Part shown: piece after piece, positions 1-6,903 of the stretch
Position numbering within the stretch: position 1 is the first letter of the stretch
How the letters are laid out: the number at the start of each line of letters is the position of its first letter
Source of the DNA: an uncultured Prevotella sp.
GTDB taxonomy: Bacteria; Bacteroidota; Bacteroidia; Bacteroidales; Bacteroidaceae
Direction of reading: 5' to 3'
Length of the DNA: 15,535 bases
NCBI GenBank assembly: GCA_934217675.1
Contig: CAKQCV010000055.1
Coordinates: 1-15,535 of the forward strand
Program-made: the position numbers and the translations under genes
The notes under the pieces: generated by a model
What the model was told of the DNA's origin: nothing
The model's input: only the letters and a program-made list of their open reading frames with translations
The model's database searches: none

Positions 1-2
1 TA

Positions 3-524
3 ACGGAGAATCTCTCTACTTCCGACACGGCAAAGGTTAGCGACATGTATCGCTTCGGAATGATCATGCAGTTGCCGTATGCCATGAGCCAGAGCAAATA
101 CTATGGTCGTGGACCTATAGAGAATTACTCCGACCGCAACGAGTGTATGCGTTTGGGCATATACAGTCAGAATGCCAAGGAGCAGTATTTCCCATATATC
201 CGTCCGCAGGAGTCTGGCACAAAGAGCGACATCCGTTGGTGGCAGCAGACCGGTGCCGACGGCTTCGGAATCCGCATCGATTGCAACAAACCGTTCTATG
301 CCAGCGCAATCCACTTCGACACAGAAGAGCTTGACGACGGCGACAACAAGGAGCAGCGCCACAGCACGGAGCTGAAGGAATCGAAATTTACCAACCTATT
401 CCTCGACGCTGAGCACCTGGGTGTAGGCGGAACGAACTCATGGGGAGCAAAACCGCTCGACAAGTATCTCGTGAAGTATGGCGACAAGGTGTTTAAGTTC
501 ATAATCAAGCCACTTGGTAAATAA
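3..524 (+). CDS. Beta-galactosidase (GH2, LacZ-type), C-terminal part only
   Basis: The reading frame is open from the left edge, so the 5' end lies outside the window; 173 C-terminal residues are visible. They match the last domain (Bgal_small_N, a beta-sandwich) of LacZ-type glycoside hydrolase family 2 enzymes, which hydrolyse terminal beta-galactosides. Diagnostic stretches are YYGRGPIENYSDR, YIRPQESGTKSDIRWW, and near the end HLGVGGTNSWG, whose Trp corresponds to the substrate-platform Trp999 region of E. coli LacZ. The catalytic glutamates lie upstream and cannot be checked. In Bacteroidetes such enzymes are usually secreted, but the signal peptide is not visible. The stop codon is 3 bp before the next gene, so the two are probably co-transcribed. 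The family is clear; the exact substrate is not. Confidence 0.9.
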   Translation, partial: TENLSTSDTAKVSDMYRFGMIMQLPYAMSQSKYYGRGPIENYSDRNECMRLGIYSQNAKEQYFPYIRPQESGTKSDIRWWQQTGADGFGIRIDCNKPFYASAIHFDTEELDDGDNKEQRHSTELKESKFTNLFLDAEHLGVGGTNSWGAKPLDKYLVKYGDKVFKFIIKPLGK

Positions 525-527
525 AAT

Positions 528-1496
528 ATGGATATAAAAGAAAAATACACAGCCTCTGCCAATCGCTACTGCGATACAGAGGCTTTATACAAACGATGTG
601 GCAATAGTGGTATTCTCTTACCGAAGATTAGTTTGGGATTCTGGCATAATTTCGGAGGCAACGACTCTTACGAGCGTAGCCGACGGATAACTCACTATGC
701 TTTTGACCACGGAATAACCCACTTCGACCTTGCCAATAATTACGGTCCTCCATACGGCAGTGCTGAGGAGACAATGGGCAGACTTATACATGACGACTTC
801 CGCCCTTATCGCGATGAACTGTTTATCGCGACCAAAGCAGGCTATGATATGTGGGAGGGTCCATACGGTAACTGGGGCTCACGCAAATATCTCACGGCAA
901 GCCTCAACCAGAGTTTGAAGCGGATGAACCTCGACTACGTGGATCTGTTCTATAGTCATCGCTACGACCCAAATACTCCGCTTGAAGAAACGCTACAGGC
1001 AATGGTAGATTTAGTGAGACAAGGCAAGGCTCTCTATCTCGGCATCAGCCGCTGGCCACTGGAAGCCTTGAAGTTTGCCGACAGGTATCTGAAGGAACAC
1101 GACTGTCCGCTGCTGATTTACCAGGGCAGACTGAACATGCTTGACAAAGAGCCACAAGAAGAAGGCATAACAGACTACTGCGCAGAAAACGGAATCGGTT
1201 TCATTTCCTTCTCGCCTTTGGCACAAGGACTGCTTACCGACCGATATCTCAACGGTATACCAACAGACAGCCGTATGTCGAAAGAACATTTTCTGAAACA
1301 TACCACTCTCACTCCCGAACTGTTAGAGCAGTTGAAAACATGGAATGCAGAAGCCACGACAAAAGGAGAAACCCTTGCCGAAATGGCATTGGCGTGGATA
1401 CTGCAGCAGAAAGGAGTGACAAGTGTATTGGTTGGTGCAAGTTCCACAGAACAACTCGAAAAGAACATGAAGTGTGTTCATTCTACAGACAAGTAA
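528..1496 (+). CDS. yghZ: Aldo/keto reductase, YghZ-like (L-glyceraldehyde 3-phosphate reductase family)
   Basis: A 322-residue cytoplasmic NADPH-dependent aldo/keto reductase with a TIM-barrel fold. The sequence closely follows E. coli YghZ, which reduces L-glyceraldehyde 3-phosphate and other aldehydes: LGFWHNFGG, GITHFDLANNYGPPYGSAEE, STKAGYDMW-like ATKAGYDMW, GSRKYLTASLNQSLKRM and FSPLAQGLLTDRYLNGIP. The catalytic tetrad is intact: Asp67, Tyr72, Lys103 and His144. The cofactor-binding tail SVLVGASSTEQLEKN is present, but the protein stops about 25-30 residues earlier than YghZ, losing the last helices. The ATG is 3 bp after the beta-galactosidase stop, so it probably reads from the same transcript. 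The physiological substrate here is not known; an aldehyde arising in sugar catabolism is a reasonable guess. Confidence 0.9.
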   Translation: MDIKEKYTASANRYCDTEALYKRCGNSGILLPKISLGFWHNFGGNDSYERSRRITHYAFDHGITHFDLANNYGPPYGSAEETMGRLIHDDFRPYRDELFIATKAGYDMWEGPYGNWGSRKYLTASLNQSLKRMNLDYVDLFYSHRYDPNTPLEETLQAMVDLVRQGKALYLGISRWPLEALKFADRYLKEHDCPLLIYQGRLNMLDKEPQEEGITDYCAENGIGFISFSPLAQGLLTDRYLNGIPTDSRMSKEHFLKHTTLTPELLEQLKTWNAEATTKGETLAEMALAWILQQKGVTSVLVGASSTEQLEKNMKCVHSTDK

Positions 1497-1530
1497 ATTG
1501 AAAGATAAAGTATTTTCTGCATTACATTGC

Positions 1531-1574
1531 ATAAAGAAAGCTGGATTCCCCAACCGGAGTCCAGCTTTCTTTAT
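1531..1574. terminator. Bidirectional terminator hairpin between convergent genes
   Basis: A perfect 15-bp inverted repeat (arms 1531-1545 and 1560-1574, 14-nt loop). A-rich and T-rich outer ends give U-tracts on both strands, so it can end the reductase transcript and the oppositely oriented alx transcript. Confidence 0.88.
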
Positions 1575-1620
1575 TTTCAATAAGTAAGCTTTAATCATTT
1601 TCAACAACAATGCATATTCT

Positions 1621-2649
1621 TTACTTCTTCACCACAAGCGATGCCCCTATGCTTATAGCCAATACACTGACGATAAATACGAGCGACGACACAGCATCTA
1701 TCTCGAAGAATTCGTGGATGAGCATCTTCACGCCGATGAACACGAGCAGCACGCAGACACCAAGTTTCAAGTAGCGGAAGCGGTCGGCTATTGCAGCCAG
1801 GAGGAAGAACATGGCGCGCAGTCCGAGGATAGCAAAGATGTTTGAGAAGAACACCACATAAGGGTCGAGCGACACGGAGAACACCGCCGGAATGCTGTCG
1901 AAAGCGAAGATAAGGTCGCTAAACTCTATGACGAGCACCGTCACGAAGAGCGGAGTGACAAGAAGTTTTCCGGCACGGCGAATAAAGAACTTGTCGCCCT
2001 CAAACCGTGTGTGAACCCTACCCGTCTTGGAGAGCAGTCTTACCACAGGGTGCTTCTCCACATTCATCTCTTCCTTCTTATTGCGGTTGAGATACATCTT
2101 CACACCGCTATAAACAAGCACCGCACCGAACACGAGCAGTATCCAGTCGAAACGGCTTATGATGGCGGCACCAAGGAAGATAAAGACAAAGCGCAAAACA
2201 ATGGCACCAAGTATTCCCCAGTTCAATACATGCTGGTATTCATTCTTCCCGACACCGAAGGATGTGAATATCATCATCATCACAAAGAGGTTGTCTACAG
2301 ACAATGTCTTCTCTATCAGATAGCCGGATATATACGATATGGTCATATAGTGGCGATACTGCTGCAGACTCGCTTCGAAATCATCAGGATTGAGTTTGAG
2401 ATGAGTGGCATAGCGGGAGGCAACGGCTTGAAGGTCGCCAAAGTTTTCTATTCCATGCACCATATCGCCATGAAACCAAAGAAATACGGAAAACAACAAG
2501 GCGAGGGCTATCCATACGGCAGTCCATGTTCCAGCCTCCTTTATTGAAACCACATGAGCCTTTTTGTCGATTACAAACATGTCAAGAAGCAGAATTGCTG
2601 CTATAAACACCACAAATCCGCCGAGAAACAATAATTCTGATAAATCCAT
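1621..2649 (-). CDS. alx: TerC/Alx family integral membrane protein (probable Mn2+ exporter)
   Basis: A 342-residue polytopic inner-membrane protein with about nine hydrophobic segments. It aligns along its length with E. coli Alx, a TerC-family protein linked to manganese export and pH/redox stress. Hallmark acidic membrane motifs are present: LIEKTLSVDNLFV (residues 111-123) and EFSDLIFAFDSIPAVF (242-257), whose aspartates are thought to line the metal path. SNIFAILGLRAMFFLLA (269-285) is also family-typical. Compared with Alx there is an extra loop of roughly 25 residues after the second membrane segment (about 61-100). No yybP-ykoY-like manganese riboswitch is apparent in the short leader. 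It stands alone, convergent to the reductase and divergent from the barrel protein. The family is certain; the transported ion is inferred from family knowledge. Confidence 0.9.
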   Translation of the reverse strand: MDLSELLFLGGFVVFIAAILLLDMFVIDKKAHVVSIKEAGTWTAVWIALALLFSVFLWFHGDMVHGIENFGDLQAVASRYATHLKLNPDDFEASLQQYRHYMTISYISGYLIEKTLSVDNLFVMMMIFTSFGVGKNEYQHVLNWGILGAIVLRFVFIFLGAAIISRFDWILLVFGAVLVYSGVKMYLNRNKKEEMNVEKHPVVRLLSKTGRVHTRFEGDKFFIRRAGKLLVTPLFVTVLVIEFSDLIFAFDSIPAVFSVSLDPYVVFFSNIFAILGLRAMFFLLAAIADRFRYLKLGVCVLLVFIGVKMLIHEFFEIDAVSSLVFIVSVLAISIGASLVVKK

Positions 2650-2684
2650 CTTCTAATACTTATAATTATGTTTTAATACAATTG

Positions 2685-2692
2685 CAAAATTA
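2685..2692 (-). promoter_or_regulatory. -7 box of the alx promoter
   Basis: On the minus strand the sequence reads TAATTTTG, a match to the Bacteroidetes -7 consensus TAnnTTTG, about 36 bp upstream of the alx ATG. No well-spaced TTG -33 element is seen, so the call rests on the -7 box and its position. Confidence 0.5.
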
Positions 2693-2821
2693 ATTATCAT
2701 CTTTTACAATTATGTTACAACAAACGAATATTTATATTTTTTATAATGTTTTTTTCAAGCAATATAGAATTCCCCACAACTTTTTAGGGATATTCCTCCA
2801 AACTAAACTAACAGAATGTTG

Positions 2822-2829
2822 TAATTTTG
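2822..2829 (+). promoter_or_regulatory. -7 box of the outer-membrane barrel gene
   Basis: TAATTTTG matches TAnnTTTG and lies 39 bp before the chosen ATG at 2869. The -33 region lacks an obvious TTG. The 2650-2862 region otherwise is AT-rich and shared by two divergent promoters. Confidence 0.55.
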
Positions 2830-2868
2830 CAACAAAGAAAATGGAATATTAACTAAAATGATATGATT

Positions 2869-3555
2869 ATGAAAAAGGTTGTTCTTATGACTTTGGCAGC
2901 ATTATTGACAGCAGTGAGTGCAGCACAGGCACAGGCTTATCGAAATAGCAGATATTACAATCCACGCACTGGACATTTGGATTATTCACAAAGAAGTATG
3001 TATGAAAATGGTGAGAACTACTATGGACTTCGTATTGGACCTTCATTTTCTACTGTAAACTCAGATGACTCAAGACTTGATGGCGGAAAATCACAGACAG
3101 GACTAAACATTGGTGCTGTTGCGGGATTTGCACTATCAGACAAGTCTCCACTGTTTCTTGAAACAGGTCTCTACTATACGGAGAAGGGTGGAAAGAAGAA
3201 AATTGAAAACGGTAAGAAAATGACCTACGATTTGAATTATCTCGAAATACCGATAACAGTGAAATATGCTTATTCCGTAGATGATCATTTCTCTATACAA
3301 CCTTTTGCCGGTGGCTATTTGGCTTGTGGTGTTGGCGGCAAGATAAAGAACTATGGTTTGCGTGAATCACAGAGTTCTTTTTCAAGTGATTGTTTCAAGC
3401 GGTTTGACAGCGGATTGAGAGTTGGCTGTGGAGCAGCATACGACATGTTCTATGTTGACTTGACATACGATATTGGCTTGACAAACATTTGCCATGATGA
3501 ATTTGACACATCACACAATGGTTGTCTAACCTTAAACTTTGGCGTAAACTTTTAA
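2869..3555 (+). CDS. Outer-membrane beta-barrel protein, PorT-like family
   Basis: A secreted protein of 228 residues if it starts at the second in-frame ATG; the ATG two codons earlier (2863) is also possible, but MKKVVLMTLAALL is the usual signal-peptide opening. A signal peptide ends at about AAQAQA. The mature part has alternating short beta-strand segments typical of the OMP_b-brl_2/PorT-like family: GLRIGPSFSTV, FLETGLYYTEKGGKK, YDLNYLEIPITVKYAY and RVGCGAAYDMFYVDLTYDIG, ending in a strand with a terminal Phe as outer-membrane barrels do. Members are small eight-strand-type barrels whose roles are mostly unknown; the family name does not prove a part in type IX secretion. It is monocistronic, with its own -7 box and a strong terminator. 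Confidence 0.83.
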   Translation: MKKVVLMTLAALLTAVSAAQAQAYRNSRYYNPRTGHLDYSQRSMYENGENYYGLRIGPSFSTVNSDDSRLDGGKSQTGLNIGAVAGFALSDKSPLFLETGLYYTEKGGKKKIENGKKMTYDLNYLEIPITVKYAYSVDDHFSIQPFAGGYLACGVGGKIKNYGLRESQSSFSSDCFKRFDSGLRVGCGAAYDMFYVDLTYDIGLTNICHDEFDTSHNGCLTLNFGVNF

Positions 3556-3562
3556 CAATCAA

Positions 3563-3610
3563 GAACTTAGACATTAAACAGAAACTACTTTTTCTTTAAT
3601 GTCTAAGTTC
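3563..3610 (+). terminator. Terminator hairpin after the barrel gene
   Basis: A perfect 16-bp inverted repeat, arms 3563-3578 and 3595-3610, with a 16-nt loop, beginning 7 bp after the stop codon. The stem is AT-rich at its loop end and there is no long T-run after it, so it may act as much in 3'-end stabilisation as in termination. Confidence 0.75.
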
Positions 3611-3816
3611 GCTTTCATCGTTAAAATTATCTATACATGGGTTTTATATCCCATACTTCAACTTATAATAATATTCATTGCATTTCCTTTTTTTGTATTT
3701 ATGCAATGAACGAACTGTTCAAATAAACTTCCAAATACAATATTTGGATGAATCTAATTAAATTATCTGCAACGATTTTACAGCATCATAATTCTATGAT
3801 TCTCAACTTTTTGTTG
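3611..3816. other. AT-rich intergenic stretch with two hairpins, no gene seen
   Basis: Between the barrel terminator and the HIT-gene promoter no ORF is supported. It contains ATGGG/CCCAT (3637-3641, 3650-3654) and a perfect 10-bp inverted repeat TTCATTGCAT/ATGCAATGAA (3674-3683, 3701-3710). Neither has a clear role. Confidence 0.4.
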
Positions 3817-3824
3817 TATCTTTG
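3817..3824 (+). promoter_or_regulatory. -7 box of the HIT-trmD-DUF805 operon
   Basis: TATCTTTG fits TAnnTTTG exactly and sits 39 bp before the HIT gene ATG, the same distance as for the barrel gene. A properly spaced TTG at -33 is not evident. Confidence 0.6.
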
Positions 3825-3863
3825 CAGAAAGATAGAACTAATAACTAAAAACATACAAACAAA

Positions 3864-4289
3864 ATGAACAGTGATCCTAAAGATTGTCTTTATTGCCAAA
3901 ACAATGAGACATTGCATGATTTGATGATTGAAGTAGCAAAACTTAGTGTTTCAAGAGTATTCATCTTTAAAGAACAGACTTACCATGGTCGTTGCCTCGT
4001 AGCATATAAAGATCATGTTGATGATCTGAATTTGCTGAGTGATGACGACAGAAATGCTTTCATGGCAGATGTTGCAAAAGTAACACGAGCAATGCAAAAG
4101 GTTTTCAATCCTGACAAAATCAACTATGGAGCATATTCTGACACTCTGTCACATTTGCATTTCCACCTTATTCCTAAATATAAAGGCGGACCAGATTTTG
4201 GTGGAGTGTTCCAAATGAATCCCAAGAAGGTTTATCTGACAGAGGCTGAGTATACAGAGATGGCAGAAGCATTGAAGAAAGAACTTTAA
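3864..4289 (+). CDS. HIT family protein (histidine triad nucleotide hydrolase/transferase)
   Basis: A 141-residue cytoplasmic protein of the histidine triad superfamily, which hydrolyses or transfers nucleoside phosphates (AMP-lysine, dinucleoside polyphosphates and the like). The triad HLHFHLIPK is at residues 97-105, with His97, His99 and catalytic His101. The upstream DCLYC (Cys8, Cys11) corresponds to the CxxC zinc site found in many bacterial HIT proteins, and [15 protein letters not shown] is typical of HIT proteins related to the GalT-like branch. Length is normal for the family. It is first in a probable operon: trmD starts 8 bp after its stop. The exact substrate cannot be told from sequence. 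Confidence 0.9.
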   Translation: MNSDPKDCLYCQNNETLHDLMIEVAKLSVSRVFIFKEQTYHGRCLVAYKDHVDDLNLLSDDDRNAFMADVAKVTRAMQKVFNPDKINYGAYSDTLSHLHFHLIPKYKGGPDFGGVFQMNPKKVYLTEAEYTEMAEALKKEL

Positions 4290-4297
4290 TCTTGGCA

Positions 4298-4972
4298 ATG
4301 AGAATTGACATAATAACTGTGCTCCCAGCAATGATTGAGGGCTTTTGCAATGAATCAATCTTGGCGAGAGCACAGAAAAAAGGACTGGCTGAAATTCATC
4401 TGCATAACTTGCGCGATTATTCTGCCGACAAATGGAAGCGTGTAGACGATTATCCTTACGGTGGCTTCGCAGGAATGGTTATGCAGTGTGAGCCCATTGA
4501 CCGTTGTATCTCTGCCCTGAAAGCAGAGCGTGACTACGATGAGGTTATCTTCACTTCACCTGATGGGGAGCAATTCAACCAACATGTGGCAAACGACCTC
4601 TCGATGAAGCAGAACCTCATAATTCTGTGCGGACACTACAAGGGTATAGACCATCGTATCCGCGAGCATCTTATCACTCGCGAGATTAGTATTGGTGACT
4701 ATGTGTTAACAGGTGGAGAGTTGGCTGCAGCTGTTATGGCTGATGCTATAGTTAGAATTGTGCCTGGAGTTATAAGCGATGAACAGAGCGCATTGTCTGA
4801 TTGTTTTCAGGATGATATGCTGTCGGCTCCAATCTACACCCGTCCTGCCGACTACAAGGGATGGAAAGTTCCTGATATTCTGTTAAGCGGTAATGAGGCA
4901 AAGATAAAAGACTGGGAAATAGAACAGAGCTATGAAAGAACAAAACGTCTGCGCCCTGATTTGCTGAAATAA
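4298..4972 (+). CDS. trmD: tRNA (guanine-N1-)-methyltransferase TrmD
   Basis: TrmD methylates G37 next to the anticodon using S-adenosylmethionine and prevents +1 frameshifting. The 224-residue protein has the SPOUT deep trefoil knot signatures: [17 protein letters not shown] (residues 51-67), [11 protein letters not shown] (111-121), [14 protein letters not shown] (131-144), and the flexible linker with [12 protein letters not shown]. Asp172 aligns with catalytic Asp169 of E. coli. Start: the frame is open to a TTG at 4292, but [10 protein letters not shown] from the ATG at 4298 is the standard TrmD N-terminus. It lies 8 bp after the HIT gene, and not in the rpsP-rimM-trmD-rplS cluster common elsewhere. 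DUF805 follows after 24 bp. Confidence 0.97.
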   Translation: MRIDIITVLPAMIEGFCNESILARAQKKGLAEIHLHNLRDYSADKWKRVDDYPYGGFAGMVMQCEPIDRCISALKAERDYDEVIFTSPDGEQFNQHVANDLSMKQNLIILCGHYKGIDHRIREHLITREISIGDYVLTGGELAAAVMADAIVRIVPGVISDEQSALSDCFQDDMLSAPIYTRPADYKGWKVPDILLSGNEAKIKDWEIEQSYERTKRLRPDLLK

Positions 4973-4996
4973 ATTCACTAATTAAATAAATATATT

Positions 4997-5518
4997 ATGG
5001 AAAATCTATCAAATTTTTCAGCGACTCCAAAACTTGGTTTCGGGAAAGCCGTGAAAAAAGTATTAAGTAATGTTATAAACTTCAAGGGGCGCGCACGCCG
5101 TTCAGAATTCTGGTGGGCTGCGCTCGCATTCTTCATTTTCAATGTTGTTGCAAGTGCTTTCCTTTCTGCATTCCCCGGTGTAAGTACGATAGTAAGCTTT
5201 CTTTTAAGTCTTTTGATGTTGGCCGTTACTGTGCGTCGTTTGCAGGATAGCGGACATAGTGCATGGTGGGAATACATTAATTTCATAGCAAGTTTGGTTA
5301 TGGGACTGTATGTGCAGTTTGGTGGATACATGGATGCCGTACAGGCTGTTAATCCGAACCCGGCAGATATGATGAACTGTATTGCAAGTCCGCTTTTCTG
5401 GATTCCGGCAGCTGTAGATACAGTCACTGGTATTGCTGTATTTATCTTCTGCTTGTTTGACAGTCAGGTTGGACCGAATAAATATGGAGATTCTCCTAAA
5501 TACGTTTTGACAGAATAA
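4997..5518 (+). CDS. DUF805 family membrane protein
   Basis: A 173-residue inner-membrane protein of the DUF805 family (YhaH/YhaI-like), function unknown. All three family signatures are present: FKGRARRSEFWW (residues 29-40), RRLQDSGHSAWW (80-91) and DSQVGPNKYGDSP (155-167). Four hydrophobic segments are visible (about 41-58, 62-79, 93-108, 133-153). The loop between segments 3 and 4 is longer than in minimal members. It starts 24 bp after trmD and is followed by a terminator, so it is probably the last gene of the HIT-trmD operon, though functional connection to tRNA modification is not implied. Confidence 0.9.
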   Translation: MENLSNFSATPKLGFGKAVKKVLSNVINFKGRARRSEFWWAALAFFIFNVVASAFLSAFPGVSTIVSFLLSLLMLAVTVRRLQDSGHSAWWEYINFIASLVMGLYVQFGGYMDAVQAVNPNPADMMNCIASPLFWIPAAVDTVTGIAVFIFCLFDSQVGPNKYGDSPKYVLTE

Positions 5519-5536
5519 GGCCTTGCACATATAACG

Positions 5537-5580
5537 AATAAAAGCGCATAGTAATGTCTTGATTACTTTGCGCTTTTATT
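5537..5580. terminator. Bidirectional terminator between DUF805 and pheS
   Basis: A 12-bp perfect stem (5537-5548 with 5569-5580) continued by an inner GTAAT/ATTAC pair (5551-5555, 5562-5566). TTTTATT at the right end serves the plus strand, and its mirror can serve pheS on the minus strand. Confidence 0.85.
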
Positions 5581-5634
5581 ATTTCAATATAGCTGTCTGA
5601 AAGTCATACAACTGTATGTTCTAATGAAAAGAAA

Positions 5635-6672
5635 TTAGTTTGCAGCTTCAAACTCCTTAAGGAAACGAACATCGTTCTCAGAGAACATACGGAGATCGGA
5701 AACTTGATACTTCAAGTTTGTGATTCGCTCAACACCAAGTCCAAAGGCATAACCTGTATAAACCTTACTGTCTATACCGCAAGCCTCAAGCACGTTAGGG
5801 TCAACCATTCCGCAACCGAGGATTTCCACCCAACCAGTATGCTTGCAGAATCCACAACCTTTTCCGCCACAGATATGACAAGAGATGTCCATCTCGGCAC
5901 TTGGCTCAGTAAATGGGAAGTAACTTGGACGTAGACGAATTTTAGTGTCTGGACCGAACATCTCACGAGCAAATGTCAGAAGCACCTGTTTCAAGTCTGT
6001 AAACGAAACATTCTTGTCTATATACAATCCCTCAATCTGATGGAAGAAACAATGAGCACGCGCGGTTATAGCCTCATTACGATATACACGTCCTGGACAA
6101 ATGATACGGATAGGTGGCTGAGAAGTTTCCATCACGCGAGCCTGAACAGAACTTGTATGACTACGCAAAAGGATGTTCTTTGTAACATCGTTTGGATTCT
6201 GTTCAACAAAGAAAGTATCTTGCATGTCGCGAGCCGGGTGGTCGGCAGCAAAGTTCATTTTTGTAAACACATGCAAATCGTCTTCCACCTCAGGACCGTC
6301 GGCAAGTGTGAATCCCATACGCGAGAAGATATCAATAATCTCGTTCTTTACGATAGTAAGAGGATGACGAGTTCCGAGTTCTATTGGATAGGCGGTTCTT
6401 GTCAAATCAATATCTTGAGCACTGTCATCTTTTGTCTCCACAGCTTCACGCAGAGCATTAAGACGCTCTAAAGCAGTTTGCTTCAACTCGTTGATTTTCA
6501 TACCCACCTCTTTCTTCTGCTCGGCAGGCACAGTTCTAAAGTCAGCCATTACGGCATTAATTTCACCTTTTTTGCTGAGGTACTTCAGGCGCAGAGCCTC
6601 TATCTCCTCAACATTAGATGCCTTCATTTCCTTAACCTCCTCAAGGAGGCTTGCAATTTTGTCAAGTATCAT
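5635..6672 (-). CDS. pheS: Phenylalanyl-tRNA synthetase alpha subunit
   Basis: PheS carries the catalytic core of the (alpha-beta)2 enzyme that charges tRNA-Phe. From the start MILDKIASLLEEVKEM at 6672 it has 345 residues, the family length. There is an N-terminal coiled-coil tRNA-binding arm (about 1-90), then the class II core: HPLTIVKNEIIDIFSRMGF, HTSSVQARVM, motif 2 PGRVYRNEAITARAH (residues 193-207) and motif 3 GYAFGLGVERI. A four-cysteine insertion, CHICGGKGCGFC (265-276), is the zinc-knuckle-like element seen in Bacteroidetes and Firmicutes PheS. The frame is open 19 codons further upstream to an ATG at 6729; those residues have no PheS counterpart. pheT is not adjacent, as is common in Bacteroidetes. 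Confidence 0.95.
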   Translation of the reverse strand: MILDKIASLLEEVKEMKASNVEEIEALRLKYLSKKGEINAVMADFRTVPAEQKKEVGMKINELKQTALERLNALREAVETKDDSAQDIDLTRTAYPIELGTRHPLTIVKNEIIDIFSRMGFTLADGPEVEDDLHVFTKMNFAADHPARDMQDTFFVEQNPNDVTKNILLRSHTSSVQARVMETSQPPIRIICPGRVYRNEAITARAHCFFHQIEGLYIDKNVSFTDLKQVLLTFAREMFGPDTKIRLRPSYFPFTEPSAEMDISCHICGGKGCGFCKHTGWVEILGCGMVDPNVLEACGIDSKVYTGYAFGLGVERITNLKYQVSDLRMFSENDVRFLKEFEAAN

Positions 6673-6785
6673 GTCTAAAAAACTTCGATTTTTCTTTTCA
6701 AAATATTGTTTTAATCGTTCATCAGCCATCAGCCACTGATTAGCCGAAAAGTTTACCTTTCAATGGCATATAGCCAATTCGGGAG

Positions 6786-6793
6786 CAAAATTA
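6786..6793 (-). promoter_or_regulatory. Possible -7 box for pheS
   Basis: On the minus strand the sequence is TAATTTTG, fitting TAnnTTTG. It would place the transcript start near 6779, giving a leader of about 107 nt to the preferred pheS ATG or about 50 nt to the upstream one at 6729. No -33 element was found. Confidence 0.4.
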
Positions 6794-6846
6794 CTTTATT
6801 TTTTCGAATTTCGTGCATAATACTCTACATATTTAACTCTCTGTTG

Positions 6847-6877
6847 TTTGATTATTACATGTTTATCTGTAAATTTG
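6847..6877 (+). promoter_or_regulatory. Full Bacteroidetes-type promoter of the sensor-regulator gene
   Basis: TTTG (6847-6850), a 19-bp spacer, then TAAATTTG (6870-6877) match both the -33 and -7 consensus elements at the correct distance. Transcription would start near 6884, leaving a leader of about 20 nt. This fixes the gene start at 6904, because the upstream ATG at 6763 lies before the promoter. Confidence 0.78.
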
Positions 6878-6903
6878 CAATATCATTCGATAAAACTACT
6901 ACA

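Noticed and set aside
2011..2547. Open frame of 178 codons on the plus strand
   Set aside because: It is antisense to the well-conserved alx gene and its translation has no recognisable domain or normal composition.
2650..2862. Manganese (yybP-ykoY) riboswitch upstream of alx
   Set aside because: The leader after the -7 box is only about 30 nt and AT-rich; there is no room for or sign of the conserved four-way fold.
4292..4297. TTG start for trmD two codons upstream
   Set aside because: The ATG at 4298 gives the conserved [10 protein letters not shown] start and standard length.
6040..6471. Plus-strand frame of 143 codons inside pheS
   Set aside because: Antisense to conserved PheS catalytic motifs; no independent evidence of coding.
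6763..6903. N-terminal extension of the sensor-regulator from the ATG at 6763
   Set aside because: A complete promoter lies at 6847-6877, inside the extension, and a signal peptide begins at 6904.
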